Both the position numbers and the translations under genes were made by a program. DNA of 64,000 bases from Tillandsia leiboldiana (lineage: Eukaryota; Streptophyta; Magnoliopsida; Poales; Bromeliaceae): assembly GCA_029204045.2 (NCBI GenBank), contig JAQNDB010000231.1, forward strand, positions 1 to 64,000. Direction: 5' to 3'. Positions 20,880 through 33,200 of the stretch are shown in pieces. Position 1 is the first letter of the stretch. Each line of letters opens with the position of its first letter. The notes beneath the pieces are model-generated. The model saw only the letters and a program-made list of their open reading frames with translations. It was not told the origin of the DNA and did no database searches.

Positions 20880-21595
20880 TGTAAAGTACCGGATTTCGGC
20901 ACATAAATAAATGTAAATAAAGGTGGTATGAAATACTAGTGTTATGAAAGTTAGGGAAGTAAAGAACATTTGGACGCGAGTTGGGCCCAAATCGGGTTAA
21001 AATGGAGAGATCTAAAAATTTATTTGAGAAAGGGGGCCCAGATGTTTAGTGGAAAATTCACAGTGTCAGAAAATTCTGAGAAAATTACGGAAGCCCCGTA
21101 AATATGTTTTAAGACCACAGAAAAAGGTTTCGCGTTGATCGGAGGCCGGATAGTGAGAACGGGCTCCGCCAACAGTGTCGAAAAATTCTGAGAAAATTAC
21201 GGAAGCTTCGTAATTATGTTTTAAGGTCACAGTAAAAATTTCGTGTTGATCGGATACCCGGATTGCGAGAACGGGGTCTGCCAGTAATTCTGGATACAGC
21301 GAGACTTTTGGTGGCCCAGAAATGGCCCAAACTGAAAATTTAAAATTTTCTGTGGTAAATTAAGCTGAAACGAAGCCGCCTGTCAAATTTGGACGGAAAC
21401 GGACGAAAAATGGGAAGAAAACGGGACAAAAACGGATTTTCAAGATGCGCGGCGCGCTGCGCAGTGCGCACAGCTGGCGCGCATGGCGCAGGGGCGCGCG
21501 CCTGTGCAGGTGTGCGCGCCCCTGTGAGAGGTGGGCCGCCAGGTGGCGGGCCCCCATTGGGGGGCCCGTGGACCGGGTCTACAAACCCCCCCTCC

Positions 21596-21677
21596 CTTCC
21601 TTCTTCTTCTTTTCTTCTTTTTTCTTCCTTCTCCCCCGCAGACCTTCCCTTGCTCTTCTTCTTCTCCACCCGAGCAC

Positions 21678-21715
<38 letters not shown>

Positions 21716-21716
21716 A
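21596..21716 (+). promoter_or_regulatory. Polypyrimidine and (GA)n tract in TE5 LTR
   Basis: A long C/T run is followed by about 38 bases of near-perfect GA repeat (21678-21715). Such pairs are common around plant transcription starts; here possibly the LTR promoter. A GGTAAG donor-like site follows at about 21810. Confidence 0.4.
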
Positions 21717-21968
21717 AAGGAGGGGATTTCGTGAGGAGGAACGGCGCGCCGTGAACCTCGTGGAGCGCGCGAGGCGTTCCAAAAGCCAGATGGGCGGCGC
21801 GACTGTACTAGGTAAGCCCCGCACGTTATTTTTACGGTATTTTTGGTACAGATTTTAGGCCTCCTTTGGGTTTGGATTTGACCCCATACCGTGTTGCGTG
21901 TTAGGAACCGAGTTATACTGTGCCGTTTTGCTGCTCGGGCTGTCGGAGGGCAGTTTTGGCGCGCCTCG

Positions 21969-22550
21969 TTTTGCGTGCCAGTTGTGGAAAAAAATGCATC
22001 GTTATGCGTGCGGATTCGAAAAATATGCGCAGTTTTGGACGCAAACTCGGAAAACATACACCGTTTTGCGTGCAACGTTGAAAAAGAAAAGTGCATCGTT
22101 TTACGTGCCAAACCGAGGTATGTGCTCCGTTTTACGCGCAGATTGAGTTGTTGTGCACCGTTTTGCGTGCAACCCTAAAGTGAGGCGTGCACCGTTTTGC
22201 ATGCAGATTTGAGGTACGTGCATCGTTTTGCGCGCCGATCGTGTTGTCGTGCACCGTTTTGCGTGCCGACCCTAATATTATGCATCGTTTGTCGTGCAGG
22301 GTTAGAAAAGATGTGCACCGTTTTGCGTGCAACCTTAAGAGAAGCATGCTCCGTTTTGCGTGCAAACCCGAGGTACGTGCACCGTTTTGCGTGCAGGTTG
22401 AGTTGACGCGCATCATTTTGCGTGCCGGCTGAAGTGGCGCGCACCGTTTTGCGTGTGGGTATTACTGATGCGCACCGTTTTGCGTGCAGGTTTGGTGGAC
22501 GTACACCGTTTTGCGTGCGGACTCGAGGGAGGTGCACCGTTTTGCGTGCA
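21969..22550 (+). repeat. 32-bp tandem array, about 16 copies, in TE5 LTR
   Basis: The core CACCGTTTTGCGTGC recurs every 31-33 bp between 22128 and 22550 (for example 22161, 22192, 22224, 22255), with more widely spaced diverged copies from 21969. Substitutions are mostly C/T and G/A. Confidence 0.9.
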
Positions 22551-24823
22551 AGCTCGAGGGAACAAGTGGAATCGCGCGGAGACCGATTGCAAGTGTCTAC
22601 AAGCAATTGGGTACACCACAAGGTGGGGAATTCTGCCGAAATTGGGTGACCTCTCCCATTGCTCCTTTGCTTTTCGATCTAGAAGCATGATAGTAGGTTG
22701 TTAGAGGCGTTAGGTAATTATGATTATTATTGCATGTGTAGAGAGATACAGATGAAAAGTGCAACTGTTGGTTGCCAAAGACAGATGATAAATGTGCATG
22801 TGTAGAGATATTTAGAGGAAAAGTGACACTTATGATTTATCCAAATAGGGGATAAACTGGTATGTGTAGATGGACACAGATGGAAAATGTAACTGTTGGT
22901 TGCCAAAAAGGAGATAATTAATTTGCATGTGTAAAAGAATTAGGGGAAAAATGCAAATTCTTGACTTATCTAAATTGATGAAATTGCATGCATAGAGGAT
23001 AAATATTATTTTTATGATGGATATGAAAATAATTGCATGCGTAGAAATGAATAATTATGTGATGATTGTGATCATGTAGGGTACAACCCTAGGAATCATG
23101 TGACATAAGGGAACAGAACTTGTTGGTAGTAAGACTAGGAGAAAACATAGTTTAGGGGTTTGACGAGTGACATCAAACTTAGGAGTTATCCTAGGATTTA
23201 ACGAGTGGCATTGTCTTAGGAGATAACCTAAGTACATTGGATAGAGTGATCAACATAGAGTCAAGGAACTCTAGAATGAGTGTGACATGAAACTTAGGTG
23301 AAGGGAACCTAAGGTAAACTAGAGGAGTTTAAACTCACAGACAGGAAAATGGAAAAATGGATCAAATGTGGAGATATGAAAGGGAAAATAGGAAATTAGA
23401 GTCAGTGTAACTCTAAGTTAAAAGTGAAATCGGAAAATAGAGTTAAGTTAACTCTAGGATTCAGTGAGGAATCAGGAAAGGGGGATGAGATCCCAAGGCT
23501 AAAGAATTAAACAGATATAACCCTAGAAGGTCATAGGGTGTCTGGGTAAATGGACAATAACTTTAACTTCAATTTGGGTTAAATAAAGGAAAGTGAAATG
23601 TTTAAGAGTCCAGGAGACTTTCTAGTTACCCGTGTGGCAAGACCTAGGGTAAAGGATGAAAAAGTGGTTAATGATCAAGACAAGCAAATTGCTCGAGATA
23701 GAGCAGAAGTGGTTAATAAGCAAGACAAGCAAACTGCTTAAGACAAAGAGAACAAAAAGAGAAATGGTATGAGTCCAAGTGACTTCTAGTTATCCTTATG
23801 GCAAGACCTAGGATAAGAGATAAATTGATGTAAAAAGAAAGAAAATATAAAGATTCTACGGAGTGAAACGCGGCCCATGTTGGAGTTGCAGGCAGTGCCC
23901 CTCTCCCGGGTAGAGACCCGTTTGGGACGTTTCTTCCGTAGGACGGGGTAACACTTGCGGGTGTTATCGACAACCTTAGAAATCTTATCTTATGGTAGCA
24001 GGACTACCGGGCTGGGGCCCGTTGGATAAGAATTTCTGAGGGTTAACTTGAACTAAAGCACCAGAATTTAAAGAAATAAAGAGAAATTAGAGTGGCCAAG
24101 GTGGCCGGGTTAGTTTGACCCTGTATACAGCAGCATAGTGGCCGAGTTGGTGCTTAGCAGCCTAGTGTGGCTAGGCAGAGTGGTGCTGGGTCGATGAGTA
24201 TACATAGATAGTGTAGTGATATATGATATTGCATGGCCGCATCTTGATATTGAGGATTTTAGTTTCCTAGAACTATTATTATTGCTTCCATTGGATCAAG
24301 TGGTGTAGGACACTTTTTCTCGGTGGTTGAACCCACTGGGAACTCTGTCGTAGTTCTCACACCCCTTGGGTGACCTCCCCACAGGTTCAGGTATGGATAC
24401 AGCGGTTGCGACGGTTCAGATGCAGACGGCGAGGTATACGACAGGGGCAAGGGCCCAGCAGCATAGAGACCTAGAGGGTCTAGCAGAGGTATCCCATTTT
24501 TATATTTCTTGAGTGAACCTTGTATGGTGAGGAATTTATGTAAAAGAATTGTAATAATTTTAATTGCAAGTTCAGAGATGTAAAGTGTAATAAAGTAATG
24601 CATGGTTCACTCTTGTATGCTTTCATTTCCGCATTAACTGTTGTTATTGAATGAAAGTTTTAAATTTGTAGTGATTTTTAGTACTCTGATATTGAGCTTC
24701 CGCATACACTTGTTGTGTTATTATGGATGTTACCGTTCCTTTCGGGTAGAAAAAGGTCCTACCCGACTGGCGGGTCTGTTGACGTGCCCGAACCGTACAA
24801 ATTGGCGGACTCGGGGCGTGACA

Positions 24824-26060
24824 GCACTTCTTACACAACCGCCACAACCTGTGCGCTCTAACTGTCTCGACCAGCAAGCCTCCTCCACATGCACAACACT
24901 AACAGGAACCTGTACCTCGAGTGCACGTGGTAACAAATCTGCCTCTAGTCCATGCAGGAATGCAACACGCTCTAACTCCGACTGCTGTGATGAAATCCCA
25001 CCTACGACACTCGATCCACTACCGTGGTGCCCTCCAACCGGGCGGCACAGATTCATCCGCTCGATGAAGGTGGTCGTCGCTCAATCTGCCTGGAAATCAA
25101 GGCTATCCACAAGGGAGCACGACCTCTGTCTCCGCTCACACTGAGGCGACGAATAGGGTCCTCCGTAGATAACAAATCCACGTTACCGCTGCGCCACTCT
25201 GATAAAGACGCTGATGCTGCCATCGGGGTCCACCCGATCTCTAGCATCTCAGAAATCCGCTATCTTGGAAAAAGAAATCAGAAATGTCTCTGCCGACCAA
25301 TCTATCCTCCATCACCCGATGCGAAGCACCAAAATCCAGAACTCGCCTCTGGCGGCAGATCCCTCTCCAAAGGAACTGCAACGCCACGCTCCATACACCA
25401 TGCCTACTCCATCGAAGCGTCAATAATTCGTAACGGATGGACCAACTAAACTGAATAGTATCCTGGCGCAATCCACTCCCAGCCACACATATCCTATGCG
25501 CCTCGTCCCTCGAAATCTAGAGCGCGCAGTTCAACAACTGCAAAAACTCTCTAGCATAGGGAGGCTTTCAAGTAGTCACTCCATTACCACCAACCACGAC
25601 TCTGCCTCCAAAGGCTCCAAACTCAATCTTACGAGTCGAGGTGGTTCATCTGCCGAGACTGGCTCCATCAATCAATGATGTCCCAAAGCTCATCTACTAT
25701 CCACTGTCCACCCTGTCTCGGTGCCTCGGCACTACTCGTCGGCACGGAGGGGGCTGCTCGCTCCATCGGTGCCACTTGTACAACTGAAGATGCCACTGCA
25801 CAATAACAAACATCAGGACACAACAACCAATCAACCCAATCAAGCGAAAGTCTAAGACATGCCATCCATTCCATAGCATTATGTTGTCTGCAGCCAACAT
25901 AATCGCTTAGGAGAATAAACATGCCAATCACTCATCCCGTCTTTTGGGAGAGGTATAAAACTCAATCAGGACTCTCGCTAAAAGTCACGACTCTCACGTA
26001 GTCATCCAAATGTCCAACCACAAGCCTAGGATTTCTAAGTCCATAATGACCTACAACCTA
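24824..26060 (-). pseudogene. gag: TE6 gag region, degenerate
   Basis: On the minus strand this follows the TE6 PBS and should encode gag. Open pieces read ERMNLCRPVGGHHGS-like and RVAFLHGLEADLLPRALEV (about 24950-24880), reminiscent of the C-terminal capsid segment of Ty3 gags, and PRQGGQWIVDELWDIID near 25700. Frames are short and separated by stops and shifts, with no intact product. The region ends abruptly at 24824, where TE5 inserted; the rest of TE6 must lie beyond the left window edge. Assignment rests mainly on position after the PBS. Confidence 0.5.
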
Positions 26061-26073
26061 GGCTCTGATACCA
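26061..26073 (-). other. TE6 primer binding site (tRNA-iMet type)
   Basis: The minus strand reads TGGTATCAGAGCC eight bases inside the LTR end, a perfect plant iMet-type PBS. Confidence 0.88.
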
Positions 26074-26081
26074 CTCTAATC

Positions 26082-26208
26082 TGTCACGCCCCGGGGTCGA
26101 AACTGTGACCCGGGCTCGCCAACAGATCCGCCACCTATGCCAAACTCCGCATCGGCGAAGCGTCCTACCTGCAAGAAATGTACTACAGCTAACAGACATC
26201 AGAGCTAA
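26082..26208 (-). repeat. TE6 LTR, 3' end segment
   Basis: It ends GGGGCGTGACA (minus strand) at 26082 next to the PBS. It is split from the rest of the LTR by TE7; the last five bases, gctaa, are the TE7 target duplication. Confidence 0.85.
26204..26208. repeat. Target site duplication of TE7 (left)
   Basis: gctaa, repeated at 35227-35231, immediately outside TG...CA LTR ends. Confidence 0.92.
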
Positions 26209-26870
26209 TGTAGTAGCCGCTGGTTTGGAAGTACTTTGATCTTTTTATTTGGTTTTATTTACACCGTATTTCGTCTCGGGGGTCCGGAGTGTGACTTTTC
26301 TCCTTTTGTCTGGGCAGGCCGTCGGGGCTCGCGGATATTTTTAGGCAATAAAGCTCGCGAAACGGAGAACGGCGGCGCGATCGGATTTTGATTCCGACTC
26401 CGGAATCTCCCAGAATAATCTCCGGAAGATTGTTAGCGGTTCGAGCGACCAGCACGGATTCCGAGGCAAACCGGATCCAGGTTCGCACCCGAACCCTCTT
26501 TTCTGTTGATCGGGGGTTTGGGTTTAATTTTTCCCAAACTCAATTCACCGATCGTTAATTTTGTAATTTCGGGACTTAGGGTTTAAGTCCCATTGTACCT
26601 AAACGGCTAATTAATTGGTGTTTTGGGGATTAGGTCTCGACCCCCCTTCATTTCCTCTCACCCTAGGCGTACGTTACCCCGAGCGCGGATGAGGAACGGT
26701 TCCCCAACCCCTTTTTCTTCCCATCGATCGGTGTGGAGTACCGCGGCGGAGCGATCGAGGAGAGGGAAGAACACCGCACACCCTCCGGAACCCGGCACGC
26801 AAGAACGGGACGATCCCACCTCTCCCAAACTCCGTCGACGTAACCGAGGTGAGACGTGGTTTTGCCGTTC

Positions 26871-26890
26871 GGGGGGGGGGGGGGGAGGGG
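26871..26890 (+). other. Poly-G run in TE7 5' LTR
   Basis: Fifteen G, then A, then four G. The 3' LTR has instead about 25 bp of ordinary sequence (TTGGATTTCTTGCTC...) before GGGGAGGGG. Possibly quadruplex-prone or a sequencing artefact. Confidence 0.7.
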
Positions 26891-26940
26891 CACAGGCGAC
26901 GGATTCTCCGGAATCGGGCGAGCGCGCGCAGCCCCCATGC

Positions 26941-27135
26941 GGGCGGCGCGCCCGTGTGGCCCGCACGGGGCCGGGCACGCGCGCAGCCCCGCATGCGGGC
27001 GGCGAGCCCGCACGGGGCCGGGCGCGCGCGCAGCCCTGCATGCGGGCGGCGAGCCCGCACGGGGCCGGGCGCGCGCACACCCGCGCGTGCGGGCGGCGCT
27101 TCTGCGAGGCCGCACAGGGCCGGGCGCCGCACGGG
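26941..27135 (+). repeat. GC-rich 47-bp minisatellite, 4 copies, in TE7 5' LTR
   Basis: GGGCGGCG starts at 26941, 26997, 27044 and 27091. The unit resembles the TE1 53-bp unit (TGCGGGC...CGGGGCC...GGGCG), but its length differs. The 3' LTR holds the matching array at about 34240-34440. Confidence 0.9.
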
Positions 27136-27540
27136 TCACGTGAACCGGGGGCCGTCCGTGCCTTTGCTCTCGCCTGGGGACGTCGCCGCTGCCGCCGCCG
27201 GATCGGCGGGTCGTGCCTCGCGACCGACCGGGAGGGTCTTGCTATTCGTTTTTTTCTTTCGAGTTCCGAGTTACTGACTTCCTTACGCCAGGTTCGCGTA
27301 GGTCCAGACGAGCGCACCGAGACGCGGAGGGACCCAGCGTCGACTAGCAGCGCGACAACGAAAAGGTGGGTTGTATTTCCGGATTTAGCATCGGGTTTCC
27401 GACGATGGTACCTTGTTTAATATCAGTGTCTAATCGTGCTAACATGAAAGCCCTTGTGGACTTTATTGCTGAATTTATTTGGTAGTATGGTTGCTTTGTT
27501 CGGTTTGGTACTATGGTTACTTTGCTCGAGGTTGCAGCAC

Positions 27541-27575
27541 GCGCACCCGCGGTTTGGCCACCGCAAAGGGTGCGC
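27541..27575 (+). other. SL1 stem-loop in TE7 5' LTR
   Basis: Outer stem GCGCACCC/GGGTGCGC (8 bp, perfect), inner stem GCGGT/ACCGC, loop TTGGCC; followed by CTTTTCCGAAAAAG and GGTC-CAT-GACC. Confidence 0.8.
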
Positions 27576-27680
27576 TTTTCCGAAAAAGTGGTCCATGACC
27601 CGTGTATACCCACGAGGGGACGCAGTGGGGCCTCTGTAGTTATGGGGTTTTGATGCGCCGAGGTGTGAGCGGTGCGACCC

Positions 27681-27833
27681 GTCGGTTTAGTTGTCCGACG
27701 TGGTCGGGTATTGCAGGGTTACAGGCGACCCGTCGGTTTAGTTGTCCGACGTGGTCGGGTATTGCAGGGTTACAGGTGACCCGTCGGTTTAGTTGTCCGA
27801 CGTGGTCGGGTATTGCGGGTTTACAGGTGTTCA
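27681..27833 (+). repeat. 51-bp tandem repeat, 3 copies, in TE7 5' LTR
   Basis: Copies start at 27681, 27732 and 27783 with GTCGGTTTAGTTGTCCGAC, itself a 5-bp stem hairpin. The 3' LTR retains two copies before its deletion. Confidence 0.92.
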
Positions 27834-28511
27834 TGTTATCTTTTCCCTCTTGGGAGGGGTGGTGCTCCGGATAGTTTACGGTTGGACGCATTTCTTTACC
27901 CTGCTTTATTATTATCATTATTGTTTAGTCGCTGACTTCCCACTTTGCGACAGGGTCCTGCAGGGGGGAGAGTTAGGCGACGGTGAGGCCGCGGCAGGAG
28001 TTTCGGGGCCCCTGGAGACCCCAAACAGTACTCTCTCTTTTATTTCGCATTTCATTTATTATTTGTAGACTGTGGTGTGGTTCTCGATACCCTCGTGGGG
28101 CGGTGTGGATGTCGGCATGGTATTTAATAATTTATTTATTTTCCTTTCATCTCTGTGGGCCGCTTTAAGAAAAAAAAAGAGCAAACCAAAGAAAAGATTG
28201 CGAAAACTGTTTTCAAAACCCGGGTGTCGTGTGGGCACCGTTTTCAAAACCTTGTGGATTTATGGACTGCGAAAATGGATTTCTAAACCTAAGTGTCGTG
28301 TGGGCACTGTTTTCCAAAACCTCTGAGTTTATGTTGCTTTCGAAACGAGTTTTCAAAATCTGGGTGCCGGGTGGGCGCCGTTTTTAAAATTGTGGATTTA
28401 TCCTTTCAAACTGATCGGCCGTGAGATTTATTATGCAAGTGTGAATGTATGTATGTCTGAAACTGTTGTGATTGAACGGATATCCGTGTTTGGACATTGT
28501 ACTAGCCGCGA

Positions 28512-28570
28512 CGCCGTGCATATACAGAGGAGACTCTGTCCGTTTGCAGAGTGATTCTGTATATGCGGCG
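28512..28570 (+). other. SL2 stem-loop in TE7 5' LTR
   Basis: Arms CGCCGTGCATATACAGAGG and TTCTGTATATGCGGCG, inner stem ACTCTG/CAGAGT, loop TCCGTTTG; it ends 108 nt before the LTR end and about 116 nt before the PBS. Confidence 0.8.
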
Positions 28571-28686
28571 GATCTGGGCACGCGCCGGGGAAGAAGGTTT
28601 TTCAAAAAAAAATTTTACGCGCCGAACACATACCTTTTGTGAAGCGTTTCCGCTAAAATAAACCCCCGGGGCGTGACAGATTAAGA

Positions 28687-28695
28687 TGGTATCAG
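28687..28695 (+). other. TE7 primer binding site (tRNA-iMet type)
   Basis: TGGTATCAG eight bases after the LTR; the match stops there because the following leader has been deleted straight into gag codons. Confidence 0.8.
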
Positions 28696-28719
28696 CTCCT
28701 GCGGCAACAACTGCGAGAG

Positions 28720-30285
28720 ATGGCGGGGCAGCTGGCGACCCTCACGGACCACGTGCGTCAGTTGACGCAACGGCAATCGGAGGCGGCAGTGACGGCCGCC
28801 CCGGTTCCTCCGCAGGGCCCAGGAGCGCCGGTGACGGGACCGCAGGTGACGGGGGCCGGGGCGGGGGCCGGGGCGGCAGTGGCCCCTCCACCTACTGCAG
28901 CAGCCGAGGTACCGCCAACCCAGGCTACGGCGCCAACGGCAGTACCCGCGACAGCGACGACTGGACCGGCGCCGGTGACCCTCGGCGGGGGTATCCGGGG
29001 GGAGAGCGGGGTGACACCTTCCCCCACGGTGGCCGCCACTGCCACGGGGGAGGGGTCAGTTCCGCAGACAGAGCGGGACCGAGTGCGGGCCAACTTGGCC
29101 GACTTTAAGAAATACGATCCACCCACGTTCGAAGGGGACACGACCGATCCTTGGGTCATCGAGAAGTGGGTGGGATCGATGGAAAAATTGTTTGAGGACT
29201 TACTCATGGAGGATAGCGAGCGGGTTCCCTTAGCGGTCCACTTCCTAGAGGGGAACGCCCGCTTATGGTGGAAGACGGTGCGCCCTGATCCCCTAAAGGG
29301 CACCGTGCTCCCATCCTGGACGACGTTCAAGCAGGACCTGTTCGGGGCTTTCTTCACCAGCAGCGTCAAAAAGAAACTAGAGGACGACTTGAACCATATC
29401 CAGCAGGGGAGCAGGACTGTTATGGAATATCAACGCGAGTTCGTGCGGTTTGTCAACTGCGTCCCATTCGTGGTAAGGGATGAGTCCCACAAGGCGCAAC
29501 TGTTCGTGGATGGCTTACGAAGCGATATATTCCAAGTGGTGCAAGCAGCCGATTTGCACACTTTTCAGAAGGTGGTCGACAGGGCCACGGTGGTGGAGCG
29601 CGGGTTCGCTATTACGCGCGCCAGGAGGGAGGGGCCGGTGCACCATGAGGAAAGGAAGCGACAGCAACAGTACTCCGGGGGAGGCTCTTCTAGTGGGGGC
29701 CGACCCCCCAAGCGATGGAGGCCACCGTCAGGACCTCGGAGCGCACCTACAGGAGGGCCGAGGACGGGGGACAGGCCTTGCGTGATATGTGGGGGAGGGT
29801 ACCGAGTGGGAGATTGCCCCCAAAGAGGCGACCACTGCTTCCGATGCGGCAAACAGGGGCACTTCCGCCGCAACTGCCCCTTAGCCTGGGGATCTGCGTC
29901 CTCTGCAGCTTCTACGCCCTCGCCACAGCTTTCGGGGCGGGGGAAAGCTCCTGTGGGATCGACTTCTAGACCCCCTGCTTCACGGCGAGAGGAGGATAGG
30001 CAGCCTCAACCTGGCGGGCGAGTTTACTCGATGACCCGCCAAGAGACGGATCCGCCGGAGGACGCACTAGCAGGTATTACTTCTGTTTCAAATTCCCGTG
30101 CTAGGACACTTTTTGATATCGGAGCAACACACTCTTTCATTTCTCGTGACTTCGTGGTCTTGGGGAGTTACCCCTCCAAAATCGATTGGCGGTCCAAACG
30201 GCGGGAGAGGCCTTGGAGGCGGACAGCTTTGTGGCCGCCTGCCCGATTAAACTTGGGCGACTGGCTTGCCCTTGGGATTTGGTGA
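28720..30285 (+). pseudogene. gag: TE7 gag and protease start
   Basis: An open frame of 521 codons. Q-rich N-terminal segment, Pro/Ala/Thr-rich linker (about 25-115), capsid-like domain (about 120-300: VHFLEGNARLWWKTVRP, VMEYQREFVRFVN), basic linker, a degenerate first knuckle (CVICGGGYRVGDC, 354-366) and a good CCHC zinc knuckle (CFRCGKQGHFRRNC, 373-386). Protease begins at about 455: FDIGATHSFIS has Ile where the catalytic motif needs Ser or Thr (D-S/T-G), a change explained by ACC to ATC. The frame then shifts near 30160-30180, giving a nonsense tail. Reading backwards, the frame passes directly into the PBS without an upstream ATG; TE1 shows that about 40 codons and the leader are missing. 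Gag coats the RNA and forms particles, so this copy is probably inactive. Confidence 0.85.
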
Positions 30286-33200
30286 TAATTCCCCTGAAGG
30301 AGTATGACGCAGTGTTGGGCATGGACTGGCTCTCGAGATACCAGGCACTTATTGACTGTGAGAAGCGGCAGGTGCGACTACAGGAACCGGGCTTCCCTGA
30401 GCATGTGTATCTGGCGTGCAAGAGCATCTCCTTCCCGGCAGTCATCTCAGCGACACGGGCCAGAAGGTTGGTGGAGGGTGGGTGCGTGGCCTACTTGGCA
30501 TCGGTGGATCTAGTTACCCGACCCTCGACGATACCTTCAGACATCCCGGTGGTGAGGGACTTTCCCGATGTCTTCCCAACGGAACTGCCCGGGATGCCCC
30601 CTGAATGGGAGGTGGTGTTTCCTATCGAACTACTACCGGGCACGTAGCCTATTTCGAAGGCGCCTTACCGGATGGCCTTCGTGGAGTTGAAGGAGCTTAA
30701 GGCGCAACTGGAGGACCTCTTGGACAAAGGGTTTATCAGGCCGAGTGTGTCGCCCTGGGGCGCACCGGTACTCTTTGTGCGGAAGAAAGACGGAAGCCTG
30801 CATCTCTGCATCGACTACAGAGGGATAAACAAAGTTACAGTGAAGAATAAGTACCCCCTGCCCAGAATAGAGGACCTCTTCGACCAGTTGCGAGGAGCGA
30901 CTGTGTTCTCAAAGATTGATCTGCAATCGGGCTACCATCAGCTCCGGGTTCGGAACGAGGACATCCCAAAGACCGCCTTCCGGACCCGGTATGGCCACTA
31001 CGAGTTCACGGTTATGCCGTTCGGGCTTACGAACGCCCCCGCAATCTTCATGGATATGATGAACCGGATCTTCAGACCCTTCCTAGACCGGTTCGTAGTA
31101 GTCTTCATCGACGACATCCTGATCTATTCACCCACCGACGAGGAGCACGAGGACCATTTGCGAGCAATTCTCCAAACTTTCAGGGAGCAGAAGCTGTTCG
31201 CTAAGCTCAAGAAGTGTGAATTCTGGCTACGCAAGGTGGGTTTTCTAGGGCACGTGATTTCGGCGAAGGGAATCGCCGTGGACCCCAAGAAGGTGGAATC
31301 GGTGGTCGACTGGCAGCCGCCGACGACGGTGACAGAGATCCGCAGTTTCCTGGGCCTGGCAGGATATTACAGACGCTTCGTCGAAGGTTTCGCGAAGATT
31401 GCTACCCCTCTAAACCGGTTGACCAGAAAATGGGAGAAGTTTATATGGACAGCTAAATGCCAGGAGAGCTTCGAGGAACTCAAAAGAAGGCTAACCAGTG
31501 CACCAATACTTGTACTACCGACACCCAGAGAGGATTATGAAGTGTACTGCGACGCATCAAGGATCGGCCTTGGGGGTGTTCTGATGCAGTAGGGGAAAGT
31601 AATAGCCTACGCTTCCAGGCAATTGAAAGATTACGAAAAGAACTACCCGATACACGACTTAGAACTGGCCGCAGTGGTCTTCGTTTTAAAATTGTGGAGG
31701 CACTACCTCTTTGGAGTCCACTGTAACGTCTTCTCGGACCACCAAAGTCTTAAGTACCTTTTCACCCAAAAGGAATTAAACCTGCGGCAGAGACGGTGGC
31801 TAGAGTTACTGAAGGATTACGACCTGACAATTCAATACCACCCCGGGAAGGCAAATATAGTGGCAGACGCGTTGAGCAGGAAGGGGTAACAAGAAGGGGT
31901 GTCTGGAGGCGCGATAACTGAGCAGAGCAGCTTGATTGCGGAGTTCGCACCATTGAAGTTAGAGGTGGTACCATCGGGCATGGTTGCGCAACTCTTAGCC
32001 TTGGTAGTCAAGCCGACGCTATTCGAGAAGATTCGGGAAGGACAACAGACCGACTCCCACTTACAGCTCGTGCGAGATAAGATCTCCCCGGACCAAGAGA
32101 GCGATTTTTCAGTGGAAGGCGACGGCACTCTATGGTTCCGCGGGCGGATTTGCGTGCCGGATTCGTCGGAATTGAAGGAGGAAATCCTAGCAGAGGCACA
32201 CCGCGCCCCTTATGCGGCGCACCCGGGGGGCACGAAGATGTACAGGGACCTCAAGCAGACCTTTTGGTGGCCTAAGCTGAAGGGGGATGTGACACGACAT
32301 GTGGCTCATTGCCTGATATGTCAACAGATAAAGGCGGAGCACCAACGACCTGCGGGAAAGTTACAGCCCTTACCGGTGCCAGAGTGGAAGTGGGATCAGA
32401 TCACCATGGATTTCGTCACGGGGTTTCCACGCTCACAGCAGGGGCACGATGCGATTTGGGTCATAGTAGACCGGTTAACCAAGTCAGCACACTTCCTGCC
32501 CATTCTTACAACCTGGACCTGAGAGCGGTTAGCTCAGGTTTACATCGGCGAGATCATGAGACTGCATGGAGTGCCGGCATCGATCACCTCGGATAGAGAC
32601 ACGTGCTTTGTCTCGAAGTTTTGGCAGAGTCTACAGCGGGCCCTGGGGACCAAACTACATTTCAGCACAGCCTTCCACCCCCAGACGGACGGACAGTCAG
32701 AGCGGGTGATACAGACCCTCGAGGACCTGCTTCGCGCCTGCGTACTTGACTGGGGGGTCAGTTGGTCACGCTACCTACCCCTCGTGGAATTCGCCTACAA
32801 CAACAGCTACCAGGCCAGTATCCAGATGGCGCCCTACGAAGCCTTATATGGGAGACGCTGCCGATCCCCGATCTGTTGGGACGACTTGGGAGAACGGAAA
32901 TTTTTGGGGCCCGACTTGGTGGAAGAAATTGAAGAGAAGGTGCGCCTCATCAAACAGCGCCTACTGACCGCCCAGAGTTGACAGAAGAGCTATGCAGACC
33001 AGCGGCGCCGTGACTTGGAATTCCAAGTGGGAGAACACGTGCTTTTGCGGGTCTCGCCATCCAGATGAATCAAGCGTTTCGGGCTGAAGGGCAAGCTGAG
33101 CCCACGGTTTGTGGGACCGTTCGAGATCTTGGAGCGCATTGGCCTGGTGGCGAACCGCCTTGCCCTACCACCAAACCTCGACCGAGTCCACGATGTTTTT

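Larger units (their letters stand above)
20880..24823 (+). repeat. TE5 3' LTR (3.94 kb)
   Basis: It starts TGTAAAGTACCGG after the PPT and ends GGGGCGTGACA. It contains a CT-rich plus (GA)n tract (21596-21716), a 32-bp tandem array (21969-22550), a 128-bp tandem pair (about 22733-22990) and a hairpin at 24338-24358. It lacks SL1 and SL2. The right flank is TE6 gag on the other strand, so TE5 inserted there (expected target duplication gcact). No gene within. Confidence 0.8.
26209..28678 (+). repeat. TE7 5' LTR (2.47 kb)
   Basis: It begins TGTAGTAGCCGCTGG and ends GGGGCGTGACA. It carries a G15 run (26871-26885), a 47-bp GC-rich array (26941-27135), SL1 (27541-27575), three 51-bp repeats with GTCGG/CCGAC stems (27681-27833), three mini-hairpins of GTGTC/GGCAC type (28224, 28293, 28363) and SL2 (28512-28570). 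It is 738 bp longer than the 3' LTR. Confidence 0.93.

Noticed and set aside
21969..22550. Regular 32-bp repeats that superficially resemble a CRISPR array
   Set aside because: Repeats are contiguous and degenerate, with no constant repeat and unique spacer pattern, in a plant LTR.
28686..29108. 140-codon frame starting at the ATG within the TE7 PBS region
   Set aside because: It is a Gly/Ser/Pro-rich shadow frame of gag; the zinc knuckle and capsid are in the frame of 28720.
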